Notes under the pieces: model-generated | Told to the model about the DNA's origin: nothing | What the model saw: only the letters and a program-made list of their open reading frames with translations | Databases searched by the model: none | From: Cellulosimicrobium sp. CUA-896 | Lineage (GTDB): Bacteria > Actinomycetota > Actinomycetes > Actinomycetales > Cellulomonadaceae | Reading direction: 5' to 3' | Assembly (NCBI RefSeq): GCF_001942335.1 | Contig: NZ_MKKH01000079.1 | Coordinates: forward strand, 1-64,000 | DNA length: 64,000 bases | Shown: piece after piece, positions 1 through 14,481 of the stretch | Numbering within the stretch: the stretch's first letter is position 1 | Layout of the letters: each line of letters opens with the position of its first letter | Program-made: the position numbers and the translations under genes

Positions 1-1811
1 CGCGCAGCAGGCCTCCGGCGCGACCGACGCCCCCGGACGCGGCCGCAGCCGCCGCGCCGACCGGCCCGCGAGCGCCGCGGCCGAGACGACGACGGCCCCG
101 GCGAGCGGCGACGAGCGCGGCGCGACGCCGCTGCTCGACCTCCCGGTCCGCGCCGCGACCAGCGGTGCCGAGCCCCGTGCCGACCGCTCCCGCGACGCAC
201 GCTCCGAGGCGGCCGCCGCGGTCGCGAGGCGCTCGGCGAGGGCGTGCGCCCGCGCGACGCGGGCGAGTCCCAGGACGACCGTGCCGCCCGCGCCGCCGCC
301 GCCGTCGGCCTCGTCGCAGGCGAGCGGGGCTCGCGCCGTGCGGGCCGCGCCGCCGGAGCCGCCCGGCAGGTCGACGAGGACGAGACCGACACCTCGCGCA
401 CGGAGCGCACGGGCGAGCGCCCGGCGGACCGTCAGGACGAGCGGCAGGGCGAGCGCACGTCCGGCCAGCGTCAGCCCGAGCGCCAGTCCGACCGCCCGTC
501 CGACCGGGACGAGGAGCGGGGCGGGCGCCGCCGTCGCGGGCGGGACCGCGGCCGCGACCGTGACCGCAAGCGCGGGCGGGGCCGCCAGGGCCCGGACGTC
601 GCCGGCCTCGACGACGTCGAGCTGAGCGACGACGACGTGCTGCTGCCCGTCGCCGGCATCCTGGACATCCTCGACAACTACGCGTTCGTCCGCACGAGCG
701 GGTACCTGCCGGGCGCGAACGACGTCTACGTCTCCCTCGGCCAGGTGAAGAAGTCGGGGCTGCGCCGCGGCGACGCGATCGTCGGCGCCGTGCGCCAGCC
801 GCGCGAGGGCGAGGGGCAGGGCGGCAACGCGCGGCAGAAGTTCAACGCGCTCGTGCGCCTGGACTCGGTCAACGGCATGTCGCCCGAGGAGGCGCGCGAG
901 CGGGCCGACTTCACCAAGCTGACCCCGCTGTACCCGCAGGAGCGCCTGCGCCTGGAGAACCCGGAGGCCACGCGCCTCACGCCGCGCGTGATCGACATCG
1001 TCGCGCCGATCGGCAAGGGCCAGCGCGGCCTCATCGTCGCGCCGCCCAAGGCCGGCAAGACGATCATCATGCAGCAGATCGCCAACGCGATCACGACCAA
1101 CAACCCCGAGGTCCACCTCATGGTCGTGCTCGTCGACGAGCGGCCCGAAGAGGTCACCGACATGGAGCGGACGGTCAAGGGCGAGGTCATCGCCTCGACG
1201 TTCGACCGCCCGGCCTCCGACCACACGATCGTCGCCGAGCTCGCCATCGAGCGCGCGAAGCGCCTCGTGGAGCTCGGCCAGGACGTCGTCGTGCTGCTCG
1301 ACTCGCTCACCCGGCTCTCGCGCGCGTACAACCTCGCGGCGCCGGCGTCGGGGCGCATCCTCTCGGGCGGTGTCGACGCGTCGGCGCTCTACCCGCCGAA
1401 GCGGTTCTTCGGCGCGGCGCGCAACATCGAGAACGGCGGCTCGCTGACGATCCTCGCCTCCGCCCTCGTCGAGACGGGGTCAAGATGGACGAGGTCATCT
1501 TCGAGGAGTTCAAGGGCACGGGGAACATGGAGCTCCGGCTGTCGCGCAACCTCGCCGACAAGCGCATCTTCCCGGCGGTGGACGTCAACGCGTCCGGGAC
1601 GCGACGCGAGGAGATCCTCATGTCGCAGGACGAGCTGAAGATCATCTACAAGCTCCGCCGCGTCATGGGGGCGCTCGACCAGCAGCAGGCGATCGAGCTG
1701 CTGCTGGGCAAGCTCAAGGACACCCGCTCGAACGTCGAGTTCCTCCTGCAGGTCCAGAAGACGACGCCGCAGAGCTTCGCCGACGAGGAGAACGTGGGCC
1801 GCACGATCTGA
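1..1811 (+). CDS. rho: Transcription termination factor Rho (5' end outside window, frameshifted)
   Basis: RNA-dependent ATPase/helicase that ends transcription. The gene enters from the left edge, so its start and the first part of the N-terminal domain are missing. From about 364 the frame reads an Arg/Asp-rich insert ([17 protein letters not shown]) typical of actinobacterial Rho, then the RNA-binding region ([16 protein letters not shown]) and the ATPase core with Walker A APPKAGKT near 1039 and Walker [17 protein letters not shown] near 1288. At about 1481 one base is missing after ETGS; the next frame continues [15 protein letters not shown] to the stop. The low-complexity part before about 235 reads best in a different frame ([18 protein letters not shown]), so a second break near 200-240 is likely. 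Identity is certain; the breaks are read as sequence errors because Rho is highly conserved and normally present. Confidence 0.95.
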
Positions 1812-1893
1812 CGCCGTCGCGGACGCCGCCGCGCCCCGGGGTCTCCCACGCCGTCCGGCGCCGGGATGATTTCGGGGCGCGACCGCGTTCTGG

Positions 1894-1899
1894 CACAAT
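1894..1899 (+). promoter_or_regulatory. Possible -10 element of rpmE
   Basis: CACAAT lies about 93 bases before the rpmE start in the rho-rpmE gap, with a weak TTCGGG 17 bases upstream as a possible -35. Tentative. Confidence 0.3.
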
Positions 1900-1992
1900 G
1901 GCTCGTCGGCCCGCGTCGCGCGGGCCCGTCTGCGGTTCACAGGCCCGGGGTCTCCCGGCCTGACCCGGAGACATCGCACCCAAGGAGAATCC

Positions 1993-2211
1993 GTGAAGTC
2001 TGGAATCCACCCCGAGTACGTCGCCACCGAGGTCACCTGCACCTGTGGCAACACTTTCGTGACGCGCAGCACCGAGACGTCCGGCAAGATCAGCGCCGAC
2101 GTGTGCAGCGCCTGCCACCCGTTCTACACGGGCAAGCAGAAGATCCTCGACACCGGTGGCCGCGTGGCCCGCTTCGAGGCCCGCTACGGCAAGAAGGCCT
2201 CCGGCAAGTAG
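1993..2211 (+). CDS. rpmE: 50S ribosomal protein L31
   Basis: Structural protein of the large ribosomal subunit, 72 residues, normal for L31. It starts at GTG 1993 behind an AAGGAG ribosome-binding site. The frame opens [20 protein letters not shown] and ends [12 protein letters not shown]. Cysteines in CTCGN and in CSACHP form the zinc-binding set, so this is the zinc-containing (C+) form that bacteria usually replace by a cysteine-free paralogue when zinc is scarce; the paralogue is not in this window. A long hairpin follows the stop. The order rho-rpmE-prfA-prmC is standard in actinobacteria. Confidence 0.97.
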   Translation: MKSGIHPEYVATEVTCTCGNTFVTRSTETSGKISADVCSACHPFYTGKQKILDTGGRVARFEARYGKKASGK

Positions 2212-2219
2212 CACCTCCG

Positions 2220-2286
2220 CAGCGCCGGCGGTCCGAGCCCGACAACCTCTCCAGGGGCAGTCGGCGAGCTCGGACCGCCGGCGCTG
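2220..2286 (+). terminator. 19-bp perfect stem between rpmE and prfA
   Basis: Arms 2220-2238 and 2268-2286 are exact reverse complements (CAGCGCCGGCGGTCCGAGC on the left) around a 29-base loop. No T-run follows. It starts nine bases after the rpmE stop, so it may terminate or process the rpmE message, limiting transcription into prfA. No open frame lies inside. Confidence 0.6.
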
Positions 2287-2381
2287 TCGCTGTACCCGGG
2301 GGCGCGCGTCGCGCGGGCCCCGGCGCCGCAGACACGCACCCGTCCCGCGCCGCGGGCCGTGCCCTTCCGGAGGAGCCTTCC

Positions 2382-3472
<1,091 letters not shown>

Positions 3473-3515
3473 GCATGCGGGCGGGCCGGGGCCCGATCGC
3501 CTCGCCGGTCCCGGC

Positions 3516-3613
3516 GGACGGGGGTCCGACGGCGGCGGCTCGCCTCGCTCACGCTCGCTGCGCTCGCTCCGCTACGGCGTGACGGCTTCGCCTCCGCCGT
3601 CGGACCCCCGTCC
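3516..3613. repeat. 98-bp inverted-repeat element overlapping the prmC start
   Basis: Arms 3516-3535 and 3594-3613 are perfect 20-bp reverse complements (GGACGGGGGTCCGACGGCGG on the left) separated by 58 bases rich in CTCGCT/GCTCGC words. It fills the prfA-prmC gap and covers the likely prmC GTG start at 3579. It resembles a REP- or MITE-like intergenic palindrome rather than a terminator, since no T-run follows. No second copy was seen in the window. Confidence 0.7.
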
Positions 3614-4601
3614 TTCTGCGTGGTCGCGCTGGGCGACGGCGACGCTCGCCGACGCGGGGGTGGCTTCCGCACGAGCAGATGCCGAGATCCTGCTCGCTCA
3701 TGTGCTGGGCGTGGTGCGCGGCGAGGTCCGGCGGCTGGCGGTGCTGGACCGGCCGCTGCCCGACGACGCGGTGCGACGCTTCGCGGAGCTCGTCGCGCGG
3801 CGCGCGGAGCGGGTGCCGCTGCAGCACCTCACCGGGACGGCGCCGTTCCGGCACCTCGAGCTCGCCGTCGGGCCGGGCGTGTTCGTGCCGCGGCCGGAGA
3901 CCGAGCAGGTCGCGCAGGTCGCGGTCGACGCGGCGCGCGCGGCCGTCGAGCGGGAGGGGCGGGCGGTCGTCGTCGACCTGTGCACCGGGTCGGGCGCGAT
4001 CGCGCTCGCCGTCGCGACCGAGGTGCCGGGCGCCGCGGTGCACGCCGTGGAGCTCGACGCCGACGCGCACGGATGGGCCGCGCGCAACGTGAGCGCCGTG
4101 CGGGAGGCGACGGGCGCCGTCGTGCACCTCGTCCGGGGGGACGCGCGCCGGGCGCTGGCCGGCGGCCCGGGGGACGGCGGGCTCGACGGCGCGTGCGACG
4201 TCGTCGTCTCGAACCCTCCGTACGTGCCGCCGGACGCGGTCCCGCGCGACCCGGAGGTCGCCGAGCACGACCCGGCCGTCGCGCTCTACGGGCTCGGCAG
4301 CGACGGCCTCGAGGTCCCGCGCGGCGTCACCGCGGCGGCGGCGCGGCTGCTGCGGCGCGGCGGCGTGTACGTGATGGAGCACGCGGAGGTGCAGGCCGCG
4401 GACGCGCGCGCGATGGTCGAGGGCACCGGCGCCTTCACCGACGTGCGCACCGTCGCCGACCTCACCGGGCGCGACCGCATGGTCGTCGCGCGCCGCACGT
4501 CCGACGGCCCGCTCGGCTCTGTCGGCTCTGTCGGCCCGCTCGGCCCTGTCGGCCCTGTCGGCCCGGAGCGGTCCGACGGGCGTGGAAGGATGGGCCCGTG
4601 A
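3579..4601 (+). CDS. prmC: Release factor glutamine N5-methyltransferase
   Basis: SAM-dependent enzyme that methylates the GGQ glutamine of release factors. About 340 residues with GTG 3579 as start; this start places the usual helix [20 protein letters not shown] near residue 20, but it lies inside an inverted repeat, so a later start is possible. Motifs: helical N-domain; PLQHLTG and FVPRPETE linker; SAM loop [14 protein letters not shown]; catalytic NPPY at residues 212-215. After the conserved end ([15 protein letters not shown]) comes a tail of three-residue repeats, [18 protein letters not shown], encoded by 9-bp DNA repeats and absent from ordinary PrmC. The stop overlaps the start of the next gene in GTGA. 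Confidence 0.93.
   Translation: MTASPPPSDPRPSAWSRWATATLADAGVASARADAEILLAHVLGVVRGEVRRLAVLDRPLPDDAVRRFAELVARRAERVPLQHLTGTAPFRHLELAVGPGVFVPRPETEQVAQVAVDAARAAVEREGRAVVVDLCTGSGAIALAVATEVPGAAVHAVELDADAHGWAARNVSAVREATGAVVHLVRGDARRALAGGPGDGGLDGACDVVVSNPPYVPPDAVPRDPEVAEHDPAVALYGLGSDGLEVPRGVTAAAARLLRRGGVYVMEHAEVQAADARAMVEGTGAFTDVRTVADLTGRDRMVVARRTSDGPLGSVGSVGPLGPVGPVGPERSDGRGRMGP
4505..4567 (+). repeat. Seven 9-bp tandem repeats in the prmC 3' end
   Basis: Units CGGCCCGCT, CGGCTCTGT (twice), CGGCCCGCT, CGGCCCTGT (twice) and CGGCCCGGA run in codon phase and encode the glycine-every-third-residue tail of PrmC. Period nine keeps the frame open whatever the copy number. Confidence 0.85.
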
Positions 4602-5305
4602 GCTCCGTCCACCCCGTGACCGACCCGAACAGCTGGGGCGCCGGGATCGACGAGGCGGTGAACGCCGTGTCCCGCGGCGGCCTCGTGGTCCTGCCCACCG
4701 ACACCGTCTACGGCATCGGCGCCGACGCGTTCGACCCCGACGCCGTCGCCGCCCTCCTCGCGGCGAAGGGCCGCGGGCGGCACATGCCGCCGCCGGTGCT
4801 CGTCCCGGACTCACGCACGCTCGACGGGCTCGCCACCGAGGTGCCCGACGACGCCCGCCGCCTCGTCGAGGCGCTGTGGCCCGGCGGGTTCACGATCATC
4901 CTGCGCGCCCAGCCGTCGCTGGCGTGGGACCTGGGCGAGACGCACGGCACGGTCGCGCTGCGCATGCCCGACCACGACGCCGCGCTCGCGCTCCTGCGCC
5001 GCACCGGTCCCCTCGCCGTGTCCTCCGCGAACGCGACCGGCCACCCGGCCGCGCTCGACGTCGAGGACGCCCGGGCCCAGCTCGGCGACGCCGTCTCCGT
5101 GTACCTCGACGGCGGGACGGCGCCGGGGGGAGTGGCCTCCACGATCGTCGACGCGACGTCCGCCACCCTGCGCGTGGTCCGCGCGGGCGCCGTCCCGCTC
5201 GAGCGGCTGCGCGAGATCGCCCCCGTGGACGGTCCGGACGACCGCGCGGACGCGCCCGAGGAGGAGGCGCCGGGGCCCGAGGAGCCGGGGGCGGGCGGCG
5301 GGTGA
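4598..5305 (+). CDS. L-threonylcarbamoyladenylate synthase (Sua5/YrdC/YwlC family)
   Basis: Makes threonylcarbamoyl-AMP from threonine, bicarbonate and ATP for the t6A modification of tRNAs that read ANN codons. 235 residues, GTG start overlapping the prmC stop, RBS GAAGGA. The YrdC/Sua5 fold is seen in [17 protein letters not shown], the nucleotide-binding stretch [20 protein letters not shown], and [12 protein letters not shown] near the end. The final 25 residues are an acidic Pro/Glu tail. Coupling to prmC and to the WecA-type gene (another 4-base overlap) is the usual actinobacterial arrangement. A short TsaC-like protein is equally possible by name; the reaction is the same. Confidence 0.93.
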   Translation: MSSVHPVTDPNSWGAGIDEAVNAVSRGGLVVLPTDTVYGIGADAFDPDAVAALLAAKGRGRHMPPPVLVPDSRTLDGLATEVPDDARRLVEALWPGGFTIILRAQPSLAWDLGETHGTVALRMPDHDAALALLRRTGPLAVSSANATGHPAALDVEDARAQLGDAVSVYLDGGTAPGGVASTIVDATSATLRVVRAGAVPLERLREIAPVDGPDDRADAPEEEAPGPEEPGAGGG

Positions 5306-6570
5306 GGGTCTACCTGCTCGTCATGCTCGTCGCCGCCGCGGTGACGTTCCTGACGACGCCGTTCGCCCGGTGGCTCGCCACGCGCACGGGCGCGATCACC
5401 GCCGTGCGCGACCGCGACGTGCACACGATCCCGACCCCGCGCCTCGGCGGGGTCGCGATGCTGCTCGGCCTCACGGTCGCGATCGTGCTCGCGTCGCAGA
5501 TGCCGTTCCTCGAGGGCGTGTTCGTCAGCGACGTCGACGGCGTGCCGATCGCGGACACGCGCGCGTGGGGCATCGTCGGCGCGGCCGCGATCGTGTGCGT
5601 GCTGGGGGTCGCGGACGACATCTGGGACCTCGACTGGATGACGAAGCTCGCCGGGCAGGTGCTCGCCGCCGGCCTCATGGCGTCGCAGGGCGTCGTGCTG
5701 TTCACGCTGCCCGTCGGCGGGTTCCAGGCGCTGCCGTCGTCGCGCGTGCAGCTCGCCGTGACGATCCTCGTCGTGGTGGTGGCGATGAACGCCGTCAACT
5801 TCGTCGACGGGCTGGACGGGCTCGCGGCGGGGCTCGTCGCCATCGGCGGGACCGCGTTCTTCCTCTACTCGTACGCCCTGACGCTGCGCACCACCCCGGA
5901 CGACTACTCGAGCCTCGCGACGCTCGTCGTCGCCGCACTGGTGGGCGTGTGCGTCGGCTTCCTGCCGCACAACTTCAACCCGGCGCGCATCTTCATGGGC
6001 GACTCGGGCTCGATGGTGCTGGGGCTCGTCATCTCGGGCGCGGCGATCGTGGTGACGGGGAACATCGACCCGGGGGAGACGTCGGGCGCCGAGCGCCTCC
6101 CGGCGTTCATCCCGCTCCTGCTGCCCCTCGCGGTGATCCTCCTGCCGCTGCTCGACATGGGGATGGCCGTGGTGCGGCGCCTGCTCGCCGGGAAGTCGCC
6201 GTTCCACCCCGACCGCATGCACCTGCACCACCGCATGCTCGCCCTCGGGCACTCCCACCGCCGCGCGGTCCTCATCCTCTACGTGTGGACGGCGGTCTTC
6301 GCCTTCGGCGCCGTCGCGCTGGTGCGCTGGGACGCGCGGACGGTCGCGATCGGCCTCGGGATCGCCTCGGTCGTCGCGCTCGTGCTGACGCTCGGCCCGC
6401 TGCGCACGCGCGGCCGGTTCCTGGACGACCAGGACCCGCGGGCCGCGGAGCTCCCGGTGGCGACGGTGACGCCCGCGGCGCCGTCCGCCCCCACGACCGG
6501 TCCCGTGCCGGCGCCGGGGCGCGCCGCACGTCCGCACCCCTCCACCCCGACCTCCGCGAAGGAGTCCTGA
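5302..6570 (+). CDS. Undecaprenyl-phosphate N-acetylglucosamine 1-phosphate transferase (WecA/TagO family)
   Basis: Integral membrane glycosyl-1-phosphate transferase that moves a sugar phosphate, usually GlcNAc-1-P, from its UDP form onto undecaprenyl phosphate to begin a cell-wall polymer. 422 residues, GTG 5302 overlapping the upstream stop. About ten hydrophobic segments; family motifs are the Asp pair ADDIWD at about 105, NFVDGLDG at 166-173, MGDSGS at about 233, and the histidine motif HLHH at 307-310. The last 45 residues form a Pro/Ala/Thr cytoplasmic tail. Actinobacteria commonly carry this gene directly before the atp operon. The exact polymer is unknown. Confidence 0.9.
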   Translation: MRVYLLVMLVAAAVTFLTTPFARWLATRTGAITAVRDRDVHTIPTPRLGGVAMLLGLTVAIVLASQMPFLEGVFVSDVDGVPIADTRAWGIVGAAAIVCVLGVADDIWDLDWMTKLAGQVLAAGLMASQGVVLFTLPVGGFQALPSSRVQLAVTILVVVVAMNAVNFVDGLDGLAAGLVAIGGTAFFLYSYALTLRTTPDDYSSLATLVVAALVGVCVGFLPHNFNPARIFMGDSGSMVLGLVISGAAIVVTGNIDPGETSGAERLPAFIPLLLPLAVILLPLLDMGMAVVRRLLAGKSPFHPDRMHLHHRMLALGHSHRRAVLILYVWTAVFAFGAVALVRWDARTVAIGLGIASVVALVLTLGPLRTRGRFLDDQDPRAAELPVATVTPAAPSAPTTGPVPAPGRAARPHPSTPTSAKES

Positions 6571-6571
6571 G

Positions 6572-7051
6572 ATGGCCTCGAACGTGCCCGAGCCCGCGCG
6601 ACCCGACGACGGGCCGGCGGAGCAGACCGTCGGACCGCACGGCCGCGCGGTGCGCTCGGTGTTCCGGACCGCCCTGCGCGACGTGCTCGTGCTGCTCGGC
6701 GGGCTCCTCGTGCTCGGCGTCGCGGTGGGCGCGCTCGTCGCCGGCCTGCCGGGGGTCTGGGGCGCGCTGCTCGGCGTCGCGGTGGCGTTCGTCTTCTCCG
6801 CGACGACCGTGTGGGCGATGCTGCGGACCGTCGACGCCTCGCCCGCGACGACGGCCGCCGTCGTCATGGGCAGCTGGCTCGCGAAGATGGTCCTGCTGAT
6901 CGTCGCGCTCGTGGTCCTGCGCGGCGCGGACTTCTACGACCGGTGGGTCTTCGCGGGCGTGCTGCTCGTCGGCGTGGTCGGGTCCGCGGTGATGGACTAC
7001 CGCGCCGTCAACCGCGGCCGGATCCCGTACGTCGAGCCGGGCCCGCGCTGA
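6572..7051 (+). CDS. ATP synthase protein I-like membrane protein
   Basis: 159 residues, ATG start with GAAGGAG RBS, one base after the wecA-like stop. Four hydrophobic segments follow a 25-residue polar N-terminus (DVLVLLGGLLVLGVAVGALV; VWGALLGVAVAFVFSATTVW; KMVLLIVALVVL; WVFAGVLLVGVVG). Its place directly before atpB and its size fit the poorly conserved AtpI protein, thought to help c-ring assembly or ion supply. The sequence itself carries no catalytic motif; the call rests mainly on context. Confidence 0.75.
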   Translation: MASNVPEPARPDDGPAEQTVGPHGRAVRSVFRTALRDVLVLLGGLLVLGVAVGALVAGLPGVWGALLGVAVAFVFSATTVWAMLRTVDASPATTAAVVMGSWLAKMVLLIVALVVLRGADFYDRWVFAGVLLVGVVGSAVMDYRAVNRGRIPYVEPGPR

Positions 7052-7059
7052 GGCGCGGA

Positions 7060-7086
7060 GCGCCCCGGGACGGTTGCCCGGGGCGC
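7060..7086 (+). terminator. Hairpin after the atpI-like gene
   Basis: Perfect 10-bp arms GCGCCCCGGG / CCCGGGGCGC (7060-7069, 7077-7086) around ACGGTTG. No T-run, as is common for terminators in high-GC actinobacteria. A second hairpin (GATCGGCGT / ACGCCGATC, 7114-7135) follows just before the presumed atp promoter. Confidence 0.65.
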
Positions 7087-7142
7087 ATGAGCAGAATGTC
7101 ACAAGCGGCCCGAGATCGGCGTGAGCACGCCGATCCATAGGT

Positions 7143-7148
7143 TAGGCT
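7143..7148 (+). promoter_or_regulatory. Likely -10 of the main atp operon promoter
   Basis: TAGGCT lies between the two hairpins and atpB, in the locally least GC-rich stretch of the gap. It matches the TANNNT form of housekeeping promoters in this group. A -35 is not clear. Confidence 0.45.
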
Positions 7149-7164
7149 AGCCGCGAATCCATGA

Positions 7165-8998
<1,834 letters not shown>

Positions 8999-8999
<1 letters not shown>

Positions 9000-9814
9000 T
9001 GCGGGGCACGAGCGGAGAGTCCCTGGCGCAGGCGCAGGAACGGTTCGAGCCGGTCCTGCGCTCCGCGGGAGCGGACGCCCTCACGCTGGGCGAGCAGCTC
9101 TTCGCGGTGACCGCGGCGCTCGACGAGTCGGCGCCGCTGCGGCGTTCGCTCGCCGACCCCGCGCGCTCGGGCGACGACAAGGCCGGTCTCGCGACCGCCG
9201 TCCTCGGGTCGGGCTTCGACGGTCGGGTCGTCGACCTCGTGGCCGGCCTCGTCCGGTCGCGCTGGTCGAACGACGACGACCTCGCGGACGCCGTCGAGCG
9301 CCTGGGCCTCGACGCGGTGCTCGCGTCGGCCGAGTCGCGCGGCGACCTCGAGAAGGTCGAGGACGAGCTCTTCCGCGTCTCGCGCTCGCTCGTCGGGCAG
9401 CGCGAGGCACGGCAGGTCCTGTCCGACGGCACGACCGACCCGGCACGCCGCGCGGAGTTCGTCCGCGCGCTGGTCGGCGGCAAGGTCGACCCCGTCACCG
9501 CGGTCCTCGCGGAGCACGCGACGCGTGCACTGCGCGGGCGCCGCTTCGTGGCGTCGCTCGGCTGGTTCGGCGAGGTCGCGGCGGAGCGCCGTCAGCGCCT
9601 CGTCGCCTCCGTGACGTCGGCCGTCGTGCTGGACCAGGCGCAGCTCGACCGTCTCGGCACCCTGCTGGAGCGCGCCTACGGGCGTGCCGTGCAGCTCAAC
9701 GTCACGGTCGACCCGGCCGTGCTCGGTGGGCTGCGGGTCCAGGTCGGCGCCGACGTCGTGGACTCGACCGTGCTGTCCCGTCTCGCCGACGCCCGTCGAC
9801 GCCTCGTGAGCTGA
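8999..9814 (+). CDS. atpH: ATP synthase F1 subunit delta
   Basis: Connects the alpha-beta hexamer to the b stalk. 271 residues, within the longer actinobacterial form (about 270 against 180 in E. coli). The conserved C-terminal region is seen in [20 protein letters not shown] and [20 protein letters not shown], the delta signature. Starts at ATG 8999 overlapping atpF. Confidence 0.93.
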
Positions 9815-9921
9815 CCCTCGCGGAGCGACGTCCCCCGACCGACCGCCGGCCACCGGCCGCACAACGACAACCGTTCGACCGCACCCGACCCACGAGGTGC
9901 GGCCACGACAGGAGAAGAGCA

Positions 9922-11553
9922 ATGGCTGAGCTGACGATCCGGCCGGAGGAGATCCGGGCCGCTCTGGACAGCTTCGTGAAGTCCTACGAGCCCGAGGGCG
10001 CCGTGTCCGAGGAGGTGGGCCGGGTCACCCTGGCCGCCGACGGCATCGCCCAGGTCGAGGGTCTCCCGGGCGCGATGGCCAACGAGCTGCTGCGCTTCGA
10101 GGACGGGACCCTCGGTCTCGCCCTCAACCTCGACGTCCGCGAGATCGGTGTCGTCGTCCTCGGCGAGTTCACCGGCATCGAGGAGGGCCAGGAGGTGCGC
10201 CGCACCGGCGAGGTCCTCTCGGTCCCGGTCGGCGAGGGGTACCTCGGCCGCGTCGTCGACCCGCTGGGCAACCCCATCGACGGCCTCGGCGACATCGAGA
10301 CCGAGGGCCGCCGCGCCCTCGAGCTCCAGGCGCCCGGCGTCATGGCCCGCAAGTCGGTCCACGAGCCGCTGCAGACCGGCCTCAAGGCGATCGACTCGAT
10401 GATCCCGATCGGCCGCGGCCAGCGTCAGCTGATCATCGGTGACCGCCAGACGGGCAAGACGGCGATCGCGATCGACACGATCATCAACCAGAAGGCCAAC
10501 TGGGAGTCCGGCGACCCGAGCAAGCAGGTCCGCTGCATCTACGTCGCCGTCGGCCAGAAGGGCTCCACGATCGCGTCCGTGCGCGGCGCGCTCGAGGAGG
10601 CCGGCGCCCTGGAGTACACGACGATCGTCGCGGCCCCGGCGTCCGACCCGGCGGGCTTCAAGTACCTCGCCCCGTACACCGGCTCGGCGATCGGCCAGCA
10701 CTGGATGTACGCCGGCAAGCACGTGCTGGTGATCTTCGACGACCTGTCGAAGCAGGCCGAGGCCTACCGCGCCGTGTCGCTCCTGCTGCGCCGCCCGCCG
10801 GGCCGCGAGGCGTATCCCGGTGACGTCTTCTACCTGCACTCCCGTCTGCTCGAGCGTTGCGCGAAGCTGTCGGACGAGCTGGGCGCGGGCTCGATGACCG
10901 GTCTGCCGATCATCGAGACCAAGGCGAACGACGTCTCGGCGTACATCCCGACGAACGTCATCTCCATCACCGACGGCCAGATCTTCCTCCAGTCGGACCT
11001 CTTCAACGCCGACCAGCGTCCCGCCGTGGACGTCGGCATCTCGGTCTCCCGCGTGGGCGGCGACGCCCAGGTGAAGGCCATGAAGAAGGTCTCCGGCACG
11101 CTGAAGCTGGAGCTCGCGCAGTACCGCTCGCTCGAGGCGTTCGCGATGTTCGCGTCCGACCTCGACGCGGCGTCGCGCGGCCAGCTGCAGCGCGGCGCGG
11201 TGCTCATGGAGCTGCTCAAGCAGGGCCAGTACTCGCCGTTCCCGGTCGAGGAGCAGGTCGCGTCCATCTGGGCGGGCACCAAGGGCAAGATCGACGACGT
11301 CCCGGTCGAGGACGTGCGTCGCTTCGAGGCCGAGCTGCTCGAGCACCTGCGCCGCAACACCGACGTCCTGTCGACGCTCGCCGAGACCGGCAAGCTCGAG
11401 GAGGCGACCGAGGCGGAGCTCGCGTCGGCCGTGGACGCGTTCCGCAACGGCTTCCTCAAGGGCGACGGCTCGCCGCTCGTCGGCGGCGAGGACGAGCAGG
11501 GCGCGGACGTGGACGTCGAGCAGGAGCAGATCGTCCGCCAGAAGAGGGCCTGA
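9922..11553 (+). CDS. atpA: ATP synthase F1 subunit alpha
   Basis: Non-catalytic nucleotide-binding subunit of F1. 543 residues, ATG behind AGGAGAAGAGC. The P-loop GDRQTGKT is at 173-180; other signatures are [40 protein letters not shown] and [15 protein letters not shown]. The C-terminus is acidic. Unlike atpG and atpD on its 3' side this gene is unbroken over its full length. Confidence 0.97.
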   Translation: MAELTIRPEEIRAALDSFVKSYEPEGAVSEEVGRVTLAADGIAQVEGLPGAMANELLRFEDGTLGLALNLDVREIGVVVLGEFTGIEEGQEVRRTGEVLSVPVGEGYLGRVVDPLGNPIDGLGDIETEGRRALELQAPGVMARKSVHEPLQTGLKAIDSMIPIGRGQRQLIIGDRQTGKTAIAIDTIINQKANWESGDPSKQVRCIYVAVGQKGSTIASVRGALEEAGALEYTTIVAAPASDPAGFKYLAPYTGSAIGQHWMYAGKHVLVIFDDLSKQAEAYRAVSLLLRRPPGREAYPGDVFYLHSRLLERCAKLSDELGAGSMTGLPIIETKANDVSAYIPTNVISITDGQIFLQSDLFNADQRPAVDVGISVSRVGGDAQVKAMKKVSGTLKLELAQYRSLEAFAMFASDLDAASRGQLQRGAVLMELLKQGQYSPFPVEEQVASIWAGTKGKIDDVPVEDVRRFEAELLEHLRRNTDVLSTLAETGKLEEATEAELASAVDAFRNGFLKGDGSPLVGGEDEQGADVDVEQEQIVRQKRA

Positions 11554-11555
11554 GC

Positions 11556-12451
11556 ATGGCTGGGTCCCAGCGCGTCTACAAGCAGCGGATCAAGTCGACG
11601 CAGTCGCTCAAGAAGATGTTCCGCGCGCAGGAGCTCATCGCGGCGTCCCGCATCGGCAAGGCGCGAGCGCGCACCGCGGCGGCCACGCCGTACGCCCGCG
11701 CGATCACGCGGGCGGTCTCGGCCGTGGCGACGCACTCGTCGACGCAGCACCCCCTGACGAGCGAGCGGACGGACACCAACAGGGTCGCGGTGCTCGTGGT
11801 CGCGTCCGACCGCGGCATGGCCGGCTCCTACTCGGCGTCGATCCTCCGCGAGGCCGAGCGCCTCGTGGAGCGGCTGACGGCGGAGGGCAAGGAGGTCGTC
11901 CTCTACGCGTCGGCGCCGCGCCATCTCGTTCTACACGTTCCGCGGGCGCGAGCTCGCGGGGACGGTGGTCCTACGGGTCGGACGCGCCGGACGCGGACGT
12001 GGCCGGGGAGATCGCGGACGCGCTCCTCGGGGCGTTCCTCGCCCCGGTGGCCGAGGGCGGCGTGAGCGAGCTGCACATCGTCCACACGCAGTTCGTCAAC
12101 ATGGTCACGCAGCGCCCGCGGGTGGTGCGCATGCTCCCGCTCGAGGTCGTCGAGGGCGTGGCGCCGGCCGGCAAGCACGACGTGCTGCCGCTCTACGAGT
12201 TCGAGCCGTCGCCGGAGGCCGTGCTGGACGAGCTGCTCCCGCGCTACGTGCGCAGCCGCATCTTCAGCTGCCTGCTCGAGGCCGCGGCGTCCGAGCTGGC
12301 GGCGCGTCAGCGGGCGATGCACACGGCCACGGACAACGCGGAGGACCTCATCCGCACCTACACCCGGCTCGCGAACCAGGCGCGCCAGGCGGACATCACC
12401 CAGGAGATCAGCGAGATCGTCTCGGGCGCCGACGCGCTGGCGGCCTCGTGA
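11556..12451 (+). CDS. atpG: ATP synthase F1 subunit gamma (two frame changes)
   Basis: Central rotor shaft of F1. Starts at ATG 11556 ([20 protein letters not shown]) and ends with the conserved coiled coil ([20 protein letters not shown]-type; here [20 protein letters not shown]). Two breaks lie close together: at about 11913 (between LYAS and [16 protein letters not shown]) and about 11965 (before [15 protein letters not shown]). Each shifts the frame by +1, so each is one base gained or two lost. With both repaired the protein is about 298 residues, normal for the family. Subunit gamma is essential to the enzyme, so errors in the sequence are the simplest reading. Confidence 0.92.
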
Positions 12452-12505
12452 CGCCCCGCCGGGTGGTCCGGGCCGCAGCGCCCGCCACCATCACCGACAT
12501 CATGA

Positions 12506-14468
<1,963 letters not shown>

Positions 14469-14481
14469 TCCCGGGACCGCG

